A stretch of 64,000 nt of DNA from Rhizomys pruinosus (Eukaryota > Chordata > Mammalia > Rodentia > Spalacidae), in NCBI GenBank assembly GCA_009823505.1, contig VZQC01011939.1:704196-768195 (forward strand), in the 5' to 3' direction. The stretch's first letter is position 1, and each line of letters starts with the position of its first letter. A model generated the notes under the pieces. It was not told the DNA's origin. It did not search any database and saw only the letters and a list, made by a program, of their open reading frames with translations. Both the position numbers and the translations under genes were made by a program. Shown here piece after piece: positions 21,717 through 33,700 of this stretch.

Positions 21717-24700
21717 GTAGGAGTCACCAGCCTGCCTATGCTTCCTCAGCTAGGGTGTGGGTTCAGGGGGTGCCAGTAGGTGTGCGAGGTACTACTTAGG
21801 CTGTAGAGTGTTTTAGTTTGGGTACGAGGTATATTAGTTAGGACCCAGAGCATACTAGTTAGATCTCAGAGTGCATTAGGGTGTAGGGTGTTCTAGTTAA
21901 GGCAAAGAGTATACTCATTAGAGCTCAGGACTGATAGTTAGGGTGTGGGGTATATCAGGGTGTGGAGTATACTGGTTAAGGCACAGGGTGTTGTAGTTAG
22001 AGCTCGAGGTATACAAGTTAGGGTGTGTTGTGCAGAGCATACTAGTTAGGGCTCAGGGTATACTAGTTAAGGCATAGGGTATACTAGTTAGGGCACACAG
22101 CATACTAGTCAGGACGAACTGTACTAGTTACTTCTCTTTGCAGAACGACGTGAGTGAAAAGGAACAGAGATGGGGCGCCAAAACCGTGCAGGGGTCGGGG
22201 CACCAGGAGCACATCAAGTAAGTGCCTGACGCCCCCAGGGAGCAGGGTGGGCTCCCCCAGCTCCACAGCCCCAGCCATCAGCCCTGTGCACGTGTAGACA
22301 CCCTGCAGCTTCCGAGTTCACTGGGCGTGTGTGTACATGCTTAGCAGCACATATGCTCCATCGCAGGAAGTGTCCGTGAGTCTGCACACAGGGGTTTTTT
22401 ACCAGAGAACGCTGTCACTCTGGCTGCTCACCTCACGGGGACTTTTTAGGCTGAGATGGCTTTGAGCAACATGACCCCAGCCACCCCTTTGTACCATAGT
22501 CTGGATGTTATGGTACATGGCAGACATAACAGCTTGTCCTGACCCCCTGCATTTGACAGGCTGAGATCTGAGAGCGCAGTGTGCTATGTCTCGGGCAGCT
22601 TCCGAGATGCCCGCTCTGCACAGCCCACACCCTCACCAGCCAGTGGTAGGCTGTTGGTAGACACGCATGCTGCCGTCTGAGGCCCTGCTGGGTCAGAACA
22701 CATCTCAGGCCATGCGGGCAGCACCAGTGACACCTACTTTGGCTTTGTGAAGGGCCCGACACCTGCTGCAGTGTCTGCCCCAGATGGTCAGTCAGGTTTC
22801 CAGAAGAAGGCAAGTCTGTGTGCCGGCTTTACAGGATCTCAGTTCTACTTTCATGTGTCTTCTGGGAGATTATCTTGCTGCATTGCCCTGGCTGGTCTCA
22901 GTCCCCTCTGCTTATGCCATCCTGCCCCACAGAAGCCTTTCAGACCTGAGTATAGGGCTCTCCTTGGCTTGCTCAGCCCTCTTTTCCCTCAGAAGGGGGC
23001 TTGATGTTCCGAAGTATAGTGGTTGTTACAGTCAGTGCAAAGGGCCTGGGAGAGGGGAGTGGATGTGGAGAGTGAGTGAAGCAGGTGCAGCCCTGTCGGT
23101 GGTTAGCAGATCGCTGGGCTCTCAGCATCCGGCTGCCATGTCCCTGTGAGGCCCTGTCGGTGGTTAGCAGATCGCTAGGCTCTCAGCATCCGGCCGCCAT
23201 GTCCCTGTGAGGCCCTGTCGGTGGTTAGCAGATCGCTAGGCTCTCAGCATCCGGCCGCCATGTCCCTGTGAGGCCCTGTCGGTGGTTAGCAGATCGCTAG
23301 GCTCTCAGCATCCGGCCGCCATGTCCCTGTGAGGCCCTGTCAGGTGGTTAGCAGATCACTGGGCGTCAGCATCCACCGCCATGTCCCTGTGAGGCCCTGT
23401 CGGTGGTTAGCAGATCGCTGGTCTCTCAGCATCCGGCCGCCATGTCCCTGTGAGGCCCTGTCAGGTGGTTAGCAGATCGCTAGGTTCTCAGCATCCGGCC
23501 GCCATGTCCCTGTGAGGCCCTGTCAGGTGGTTAGCAGATGGCTGGGCTCTCAGCATCCGGCCGCCATTTCCCTGTGAGGCCCTTTCGGGTGGTTAGCAGA
23601 TCACTAGGCTCTCAGCATCCACCCCATGTCTCTGTGAGGCCCTGTCGGGTGGTTAGCAGATTGCTAGGCTCTCAGCATCCGGCCGCCATTTCCCTGTGAG
23701 GCCCTGTCGGGTGGTTAGCAGATCGCTAGGCTCTCAGCATCCACCCCATGTCCCTGTGAGGCCCTGTCGGGTGGTTAGCAGATTGCTAGGCTCTCAGCAT
23801 CTGCCCGCCATGTCCCTGTGAGGCCCTGTCAGGTGGTTAGCAGATGGCTAGGCTCTCAGCATCTGGACACCATTTCCCTGTGAGGCCCTGTCAGGTGGTT
23901 AGCAGATCGCTAGGCTCTCAGCATCCGGCCGCCATTTCCCTGTGAGGCCCTGTCGGGTGGTTAGCAGATCGCTAGGCTCTCAGCATCCACCCCATGTCCC
24001 TGTGAGGCCCTGTCGGGTGGTTAGCAGATTGCTAGGCTCTCAGCATCCGGCCGCCATTTCCCTGTGAGGCCCTGTCGTGTGGTTAGCAGATTGCTAGGCT
24101 CTCAGCATCTGGACGCCATTTCCCTGTGAGGCCCTGTCGGGTGGCTCTAGAACAGGTTGAGGTGGGTAGATGGGAGGTGCCCCAGAGGGGCCAAGCAGGC
24201 GTCTTGTGATCCTTCCCAGGTTGTCAGAGAGAGGCTCACCAGGGTGTGGTGGATCCAGGCCTGGCGTGTGTTCTGTTCCTACACCTGGCAGAGCTGTGGC
24301 CCCGTGTCTGCTGGCCAGGAAGGCCGCGTGCTCAGGTGGCTTTCATGGCCCTCTGGGTCCCTTGGTGACAGCTGCTTCCTGGTAGTCAGTTCCTGATCTG
24401 CTTCACCATCCCTGGTCAGTTCCTGATCTGCTTCACCATCACTGGATTAAAATTAAAGGTGGTTCTTCCATATTGTTTTTCCGTTGAAGTTCTGAGAACT
24501 TCGTACAGTGTTTTGAGGGCTAGGCCCCATTCCCTATCTGCACCTCTTTTGTCTTGAGATGGTCTGCTGTGTATTCCAGGCCAGCTTAGAACTTGAGCCC
24601 CTCCTGCCTCTACCTGGGCAGTGCGTGGATCACAGCCAGGGTCAGATTAAAAGTGGCTTTTAGAGCCGGGCGTGGTGGCACATGCCTTTAATCAAAGTGG

Positions 24701-27700
24701 TGGAGCACGCCTTTAATCCCAGCACTTGGGAGGCAGAGGCAGGCGGATCTCTGTGAGTTGAAGGCCAGCTATATGGGGAGTTCCAGGATAGCTGGGGCTA
24801 CAGAGGGACCCTGTTTCAAAAAGACAAAAAAAAAAAAAATGGCTTTTAGATGGTGAATCCAGACACCTTCATTCACCCTTAGAAGGCATAAAACCCTAGG
24901 AGCAGCTCAGTGTGCATGTCATTACTCTCCTCCAGTGTCCTTGGGGGTCTGCAGGAGGGACTTGCTTTCCCTCTGCCTCTGGGTGGTGTTTGCAGGGTTC
25001 CACCCACCCACTGATCTGCTAAAACGAGTGGCTTTTCTCTTAAGTGGAATACACAATAGTTGGTGCACCGTTTGGGACCCATTGGGTGGCTGTGGTGTGT
25101 GTTTAGATCAGTGTCCCTCCCTGCAAGTGCAGTGACAGCTGCTGGCAGGTGCCCCTGCAGCCACGCAAGGACACCACTGCCCCCCATTCCTTCCCGTCCT
25201 GTGGCAGGCGCCCTGGCTTCATCCTGTTTCCTCTCTGCCCCCAGCATTCACAAGCTGCGAGAGAATGTCTTCCAAGAACATCAGACACTCAAGGAGAAGG
25301 AGCTAGAAACAGGACCCAAAGCCTCCCATGGCTATGGCGGGAAGTTTGGCGTGGAGCAGGACAGGATGGACAAGGCAAGTGGCAGCAGCTGTCGGGGTTG
25401 GGCTGCTGGCTCTTGTGGACACATGGTATGGGAACAGTGCTGTGGACACGTGGCGTGGGAACAGTGCCATGGACTCGTGGTGTGGGAACAGTGCTGTGGA
25501 CACATGGTATGGGAACAGTGCTGTGGACACGTGACGTGGGAACAGTGCCGTGGACTCGTGTGGGAACAGTGCCGTGGACACATGGTGTGGGAACAGTGCC
25601 TCATGTTTTTTATTTTTTTTTATTTTTTTTTATTTTATTTTATTTTTTTATTTATTTATTTTTGTATGTGTATGAATGTACTGTCTGCATGCAGGTCTGT
25701 GCACCCATGTCGTGCAATGCCGCGGAGGTCAGAAGAGGGTCTCGGATTCCCCTGGAACTGGAGTTCTCCTGGAATTGGAGTTACAGACCGTTCTTAGCCG
25801 CCATGTGGGTGCTGGGGATCGAACCCAGGTCCTCTGCAAGAGCGTCGGTGCTCTTAACCGCTAGGCTATCTCTCCAGCCCCCTGTTTTTTTTTTTTTTGA
25901 GACAGGCTTTACCTGTAGCCCCAGCTGGCCTGGAACTTGCTATGTAGACTAAGCTGGTGTTGAATTCACAGAGATCTGCCTGTCTCCGCCTCCCCAGTGC
26001 TGAGATTACAGGAGTGCTCCACCAAGCCAGACACCCTCACACTTTCCCTGAGGCTCAGTGTCTAGTTCATTTGCTGAGGGTGAGGTCATCCAAGGACCCT
26101 CTTTTTGGCTGAACTTGCTCACAGTTTTTAGTGCCTCTGGAAGCCCTTTTTGAAATTGTCAGAGTCGTTGGACAGTGGTTGCTGTGTAGGGAGCTCTGAA
26201 GGGAAGAGACGGGGAGTTCAGAGGCCTTTGTTTCCTCTTAGAAAACACAAGGCCCCACATTCCAGCCTTGTGAGCAGGCAGAGTCCACAAGCATCCTGCC
26301 CAAAGATGTCCTAGTCACCATGCCCATGATGGTGCTGTGGGCTCCTTGCTCAGATCACACACACAGAGTCCACCTGTGCCTGGCTGACATGTTGTCTGCA
26401 TTTGACAGCTGGGAAAGATGCAGGTACTGTCTGGCAGCTGTGGCTGAACCCCCCAGGACCTGCATTGATGCGTTCTGATGGTGCAGGTAGCAGGGCGAGT
26501 CTCTAAGCCATTGGCCTGGGGAGGCGCTTTGCGTCCCCTCATCATAAGATGAGGAAGTGGGGCTTGCTCAGGGACTCTCAGGGGCTCTTGGGGGATCGCT
26601 CTGGTCAGCTGCTTTCTTCCAGAGAGAACCCAGTGGAAAAGGCGTGCAGGTCCCAGAAGGGCTTGGCCTGATAATGTCCCAGAGGTCAGTCCTGAATGTG
26701 ATTAGCATGGGGTGGTTCTGACAGTGTGGCCTCTGTCCTGGATAGACGTGAAAGAGAGGCTGGGCTGCTGGCTTCTGTGGGTGATTCCCACCTCTCACAC
26801 TTGGATCAGATATACCTGTGTTGGGCTTGGAAGGATACAGCCACAGCCAGTGAGCCATACCTCTGTCCACTGGCAGACTGGACTGGTGGGCCTGGGACCC
26901 CCTAACCACAGCCAGAATATTCCAGAGCCTCAGTCTGATCAGATGCTTGCTGTCTGTAGGGAAGACATGTTGTTGACTGTGTCACTGTGTAGCTCACACA
27001 GAAACAGATGTTGGTCCTGACACGAGTGACATGTGAGGCTGGATCCTATGCTCGTTCTAAGAGGTCTGGAGGCCGTGCTGGATCCTATGCTCGTTCTAAG
27101 AGGTCTGGAGGGCCGTGCTGGATCCTGTGCTCGTTCTAAGAGGTCTGGAGGGCCATGCTGGATCCTATGCTCATTCTAAGAGGTCTGGAGGCCGTGCTGG
27201 ATCCTATGCTCGTTCTAAGAGGTCTGGAGGGCCGTGCTGGATCCTGTGCTCGTTCTAAGAGGTCTGGAGGGCCATGCTGGATCCTATGCTCATTCTAAGA
27301 GGTCTGGAGGGCCATGCTGGATCCTATGCTCGTTCTAAGAAGTCTGGAGGGGGGGCTGGAGAGATGGCCGAGCGGTTAAGAGCGCCGACCGCTCTTGCAG
27401 AAGACTCAGGTTCGATCCCCAGCACCTACATGGTGGCTGAGAACCGTCTGAAACTCCAATTCCAGGAAGCTGTTCCAGGGGAATCCGACACCCTCTTCTG
27501 ACCTCTGCGGCAGTGCACAGACTTGCATGCAGACAGTATATTGATACACATACAGAAATAAATAAATGCTGGGCGTGGTGGCGCACGCCTTTAATCCTAG
27601 CACTTGGGAGGCAGAGGCATGCGGATCTCTGTGAGTTCGAGGCCAGCGTGGTCTACAGAGTGAGTTCCAGGACAGCCAGAGCTACAGGGAGACCCTGTCT

Positions 27701-30700
27701 CAAAAAGACCTAAAAAAAAAAAAAGAAGTCTGGAGGGCTGTGCTGGATCCTATGCTCGTTCTAAGAGGTCTGGGGGGCCGTGCTGGATCCTGTGCTCGTT
27801 CTAAGAGGTCTGGGGGGCTGTGCTGGATCCTGTGCTCGTTCTAAGAGGTCTGGGGGGCTGTGCTGGATCCTATGCTCGTTCTAAGAGGTCTGGGGGGCTG
27901 TGCTGGATCCTATGCTTGTTCTAAGAGGTCTGGGGGGCCGTGCTGGATCCTATGCTCGTTCTAAAAGGTCTGGAGGGCCGTGCTGGATCCTATGCTCGTT
28001 CTAAGAGGTTTGGGGGGCCGTGGAGGGCCGTGCTGGATCCTATGCTCATTCTAAGAGGTCTGGGGGGCCGTGCTGGATCCTGTGCTCGTTCTAAGAGGTC
28101 TGGAGGGCTGTGCTGGATCCTATGCTCGTTCTAAGAGGTCTGGAGGGCCGTGCTGGATCCTATGCTTGTTCTAAGAGGTCTGGGGGGCCATGCTGGATCC
28201 TACGCTCGTTCTAAGAGGTCTGGAGGGCTGTGCTGGACAGTTTTAGTGTCAGCTTCACACACTTGGGTGGAGGGAGCCTTAGTTGGGGAATTTCCTCCTG
28301 TGGCCTTGTCTGTGGGTATTTTCTTGATTGTTGAGAAATGTGGGAGGCCCCAGCCCACTGTGGGCAGTGCCACCTCTGGCAGGTTGTTGTGTATAAGAAA
28401 GCAGGCTGAGCCTGGGCCCAGGAATAAGCCAGTAAGCAGTGTTCCTTCATGGCCTGTGCTTCAGCCCCTGTCTCCAGGTTCCTGCCCTGAATTCCTACCT
28501 CGGGCTGCCTTAGTGATGAGCTGTGACCTGGGAGATGTAAGGTGAATAAACCCTTTCCTCCCAAGTTGATGTTGGTCAGAGTGTTTCGTTACAGCAGTTG
28601 AAAGCCAACTAGAACAAAGGCTTTCCACACACCAGGACAGATGGACACCACGGGGAAAGAGGAGATCCCTCCAGCCCATGCCAAGCCCGTGCCTTGCAGG
28701 ACTGCAGAGAGCTATGGCAAACAGACCTGTCAAGAGGGTTGGGCCTACAGGTGTGGGCTCGGAAGTCAATTTTTTTTTTTTTATGTGTATGAATGTAGGT
28801 TTGTGTACCCATGTCATGCAATGCTGTGGAGGTCAGAAGAGGGTGTTGGATTCCCCTGGAACTGGAGTTAAAGATGGTTCTCAGCCGCCATGTGGGTGCG
28901 GGGAATCGAACCTGGGTCCTCTGCAAGAGCAGTCGGTGCTCTTAACCACTGAGCCATCTCTCCAGCCCCCACCCCTTTTTTGTCTTTTTGAGACAGGGTC
29001 TCCCTTTAGCCCCAGGTGGCCTGGAGCTTGTTATGTAGATCAGGCTGACCTCGAACTCAGAGATTCACCTGCTTCTGCCTCCTGAGTGTTGGGATTAAAG
29101 TTGGGCACCACCACACCTGACTTTTTTTTTTTTTAACTTTTTTTTGTAAATTTTTTAATTGAATTTTTGTGTATTTCGTACAGATCATCTCAGTCAGTCT
29201 TAATCATCTTTACACTCCCTTCCCCCGGCACCCTTCCATAGCCCCCTACTGGAATTCATACATTCTGTCATTTGTGTTAAGGCCTATTGTGTCAAGTTAG
29301 TGTCCCCAGATATCCCTCAGTGCCAGTTCATCCACCGAGGTCTAGTCAGCCCATCCAGAATCCCTCACTTAAGATCAGCTCTTCCTCACCCGACCGTATA
29401 ATCATCTGCCAGTAGTTCTTTGACCACGATTGGGGCCTGCTGCCCATTCCTACAGCTCCGTGCTGGTTCGCTGTCTGCTTGAGTCTGCACGGGTCGTGCA
29501 GCTGCCCCACTGCTGCAGGTTCACAGGAGCGGGGTCCTGGGAGCACACTTGCTTTGGTGCCTTGGTAGATGTGTGGCGTTGAGGGGAAGGCCCTGGGACC
29601 TGCATTCTGCTCTGGTTGGGGGTCGATGATGCCCGATGTGGACATGGGAGTGGCTGGTGCAGGTGGCTGCCTTCCCTGTGTGGCCTGCATGCTCAGGAGG
29701 CTTCACATGCAAAGCCGTGTTACTGAGGAAATGCACATGCTGTGTGTGTTTTGAGATAGGGTCTTCCTGTAGCCCCAGGTGGCCTGGAACTCACTATGTA
29801 GACCAGGCTGGCTTCCGTCTCACAAAGATTCTACCTGTGCCTCCTGAGTGCTGGAATTAAAGGGGTGTACCACCATGCCTGGCTCAATAGGGTTTTGATC
29901 TAGGGATCTCTAGAGCTCAGGGTCGTGGTTCCTGGGAGTTGGCACCCCTGAGGTGCTCGGGTGGGTGTGTTTATGATGGGTTAAGACTTGCCTAACTGAT
30001 AAGGGGGCGTCCTTCTTTCAGCCTGTGCAGCAGAGGGGGTCTGGAGAGGGGCCGTGTCCGCGCCATGCCAGGCTTGGTGGATAACACTGTGTGTTTGGTC
30101 TCTCTCTGTTCCAGTCAGCTGTTGGCCATGAATACCAGTCGAAACTTTCCAAGCATTGCTCACAGGTCGACTCAGTCCGTGGGTTTGGAGGCAAGTTTGG
30201 GGTCCAGATGGACAGGGTGGACCAGGTGAGTGACTGGAGGTCCTTGTCACAGCTGTTTGCCACTGTGGTGGCTGCCCCTTGGGCCAGTAGAACGCTCATA
30301 GATGCCCTTTGAGGCCAGGAGACCACAGGGAAGGCCTAGACTGGAAGTCGCTGGCCCCTTTGACACTGGGCTCTGAGAGCGTGCTCACTGGCTGAAGTGA
30401 CACAGAAGTGGCCTTGGCGCTTTTGCCACAGGATTCCTGTGTGGCTGTGCCCTCATCAGATTCTCAGCCAGTCCCCTCTAAGTGCCTGGCCTTCGTAATG
30501 CATGGCGGGGAGGAGGACCCTTTGTACCCTGTCCCCTGTACAGGTGTGACTGGGGGGGGTGCAGGCTTCTCTCAGTGTGCATTCTGGCTTGGTGTAGTAG
30601 CAGTGTGGGGGGTGTTCCTGTTTGTGACGTGAAGTAGATCCAGGTTTCCAGCTTGGGGCCCTGCAGGAACAGGGTGGCTGTTGAGAGCAGGGTTGGACGG

Positions 30701-33700
30701 CAGGGGGATCCCATGCCTACAGCTAGTGGAGCTCACTGGGCTGTGTACATTTACAGCTCGAGGGCTTGCGGCCTTAATTTCATCAATGCTTGTCTTAGAA
30801 AACCAAAGGTAAAAAATTAACATGGTTTCAGCATGGAGTGGTGGTTCATGCCTGAGCACCTGGGAGGCTGAGGCAGGAGAATTGCTATAAGTTCAAGTCC
30901 AGCCCCGGCCAGAGAGCGGGATCCTATATCAACAAACAAAAAGCCAACACTTGGGGCTAGGGAGATGCTCAGCTGGTAATGGAGGAACAGAGTTTGGATC
31001 CCAGCGCCCACACACTGAGCCAGGCACAGCCATGTACAGAGTGGATACAGGATTCTTGGGGTGTGGGTGTTGAAAAGTGGTGGGCTCCAAGACACAAGGT
31101 GAGGGGTGACTGAGCAGGCCCCCCTCTGTCCTCTCCTGGCTTTTGTACACAGCTGGGCAGGCACACCCTCCCGTCCTCCCACTCACAGGACCAACATCCC
31201 ACACCTTTGTCTCCTGTGCTGTGAGTTCAGAATGGCTGTTAACCCACTTTTCTTTCTCTCTCTCTTTTTTTTTTTTTGGTCTTTTTGAGATAGGGTCTCC
31301 TGTAGCTGGCCCCAGCTGGCCTGGAATCCACTATGTAGACCACGTTATCCTTAAATTCATAGAGACCTGCCTGCTTCTGCCTCCAGAGTGCTGGGATTAA
31401 AGGCCTGCGCCACCACGCCCGGCTGCCACCTCTCAAATCCATTTTCTTTTTTTTTTTCTCCTGTAGTCTGCTGTGGGCTTCGAGTACCAGGGGAAGACAG
31501 AGAAGCATGCCTCTCAGAAAGGTGAGGAGCGTGCGCATGGTGGGGAGCGTGCGCATGGTGGCTGGAGCAGCCACAGGTGTGGCAGAGGCCCTGGCACCTG
31601 AAGCTGGCCAGCAGGGTGCGGGGTTTTGGTGCAGGGAGGTCTCTGCCCTCTGCTTTGGCCACGTGGGCTATCTGGCTGTCAGATGTGCACCATGGCTGTC
31701 AGAGGCACACTCTTCAAGCACGTCACCCAGGAGACAGTCTGAGTGCTTATTTATTTTCTCATGCACATGGTCCCTGAACAGAAGCACGCATGGGTTATAT
31801 AGACCTATTTATGTTCTCATTTTATGGCTGATGTGGTGCCTTTTCCTTCCACAATGGGCCATGTTATCTCTTGAATGTTCCTTCCCTAGTTTACTTGGCC
31901 ATCACAGTAGATCTCCCAGTTGTGGGTCAGGGCACCTGCTGCCGTGTGATCTATACTAGGCCAGGCTGATCTGATCTAGTATAGATCACAGGAATCAGTC
32001 AGTCACTGCAGTTCAAACGAGCCAGTATCACCAGCAGAACTGTAGATACCTGTCACGCTTGATCTACACATTTCTTGGACTAAGGGACCAAGTGCTTCAT
32101 TGACCCACTGGGTGAACTTGGCATTTTCGTAGCTTTGCATCTTTATCAGTGGTTACACGTGGTGAGTGGAAGAGTCGCAGAGCTTCAGGGTATGTCAGGG
32201 TAACAGAACATCTCAGGGCAGTGAAGACTCCACAGAGCGATGAAACATCGCAGAGCAATAAAACATCCCACGATGCATTTCATGACTCCCACCTAGACAG
32301 TGCAACTAGAGGAAACTTCAGATGGCCTGAGCTTAGAAGCACATCCTAGAAGGATACTGTTCGGTTATGAGGATATGACTTGTGATATGGCTCCTGTTTT
32401 TGATGGACAAGGAATATCCCTGAGAGTAGAAACCAGAGCTGTGACCAAGCACGAAGATGGGGTGGTGATGGTGGTGGTGGTGGTGGTGGTCGTGGTGGTC
32501 GTGGTGGTGGTGGTCGTGGTGGTCGTGGTGGTGGTCATGGTGGTGTGGTGATGGTGGTGGGATGGTGGTGGTCGTGGTGGTGTGGTGGTGGTGGTGGTGG
32601 TGATGGTGGGGGGGGAGGTGGTGGTGGGATGGTGATGGTCGTGGTGTTGGTCTTGGTGGTCTTGGTGGTGGTGCTGTGGTCATGGTGGTGGTGGTGGGAT
32701 GGTGGTGGTGGTGGTGGTGGTGATGGTGGTGGTGGTGGTGATGGTGGGATGGTGATGGTCGTGGTGGTGGTCTTGGTGGTCTTGGTGGTGTGGTGGTGGT
32801 GGGAGGGGAGGTGGTGGTGGGATGGTGATGGTCGTGGTGGTGGCAGCAACAAGGGATTGGGGGTATGGTGGGAGGTGTGGTTGATCACAGTGCCGTGCTA
32901 GTTTCTGGAATCTGTAGAAAAAGGCAGATTGTTTCCTCAAACTGTTTAGTTTCTTTTTCTGAAGCATTGTCTTCCTGTGTAGCCCAGGCTGGCCTTGAAC
33001 CCAAGATTCTCCTGCCTCAGCCTCCTGAGTGCTGGGATAGGTGTGGGGCACTTCACCTTTCACCTGTCAGTGACCAGTAATTTTTGTTGTTGTTTGTCTT
33101 GGGGACAGGAGCTCATTCTGAAGCCCAGGCTGGCCTGGAACTAATTATGTAGTCCAGGCTAGCCTGAAACTCCTGGCGATTTTCTTCCTCAGCCTCCTTC
33201 TGGGATGACAGTGTGTGCCACGGGCCTGGCTGACCAGTGAGTTTTTAAGTAGGCATGACCTTCATTTCTTTGTTTTTCCCCCTATTTTTTTTTTTTTTTT
33301 CGTCTTTTTGAGACAGGGTTTCCCTTTAGTCCCAACTGGTCTAGCGATTGCTATGTAGACCAGGCTATCCTTGAACTCATAGAGATCCACCTGCTTCTGC
33401 CTCCTAAGTGCTGGGATTAAAGGTGTGCCCCACCACCCCCAGATAGCCCTACTTTTAAAAAATATTTTTATTTTATATGTATTAGTATATTGCCTACATG
33501 TATGTAAATGCACCCATGTCATGCAGTGCCTATGGAGTCAGAAGAGGGTGTTAGATTCCCTTGGAACTGGAGTTATGGACAGTAGTTAGCTGCCGTGTGC
33601 ATGCTGGGAATCAAACCCAGGTCCTCTGCAAGAACACCCATTACTTTCTACTGATCCATCTCTCCAGTCTAATTTTTGTTTTTTAATTTACGTAATTTAA

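Larger units (their letters stand above)
22218..25244 (+). other. Cttn: Intron 4
   Basis: 22218-23085 and 24150-24530 look unique, apart from a 31-bp direct duplication at about 24384-24445. A 61-bp minisatellite fills about 23091-24142, and a B1 lies at 24662-24840. The acceptor at 25243-25244 follows CTCTGCCCCCAG. Confidence 0.7.

Noticed and set aside
25149..25952. 267-codon open frame over exon 5
   Set aside because: It reads exon 5 in the wrong frame, then the 30-bp minisatellite (period divisible by three) and a SINE.
32333..33063. Poly-His/Pro and poly-Val/Gly open frames
   Set aside because: Translations of the GGT repeat in all frames.
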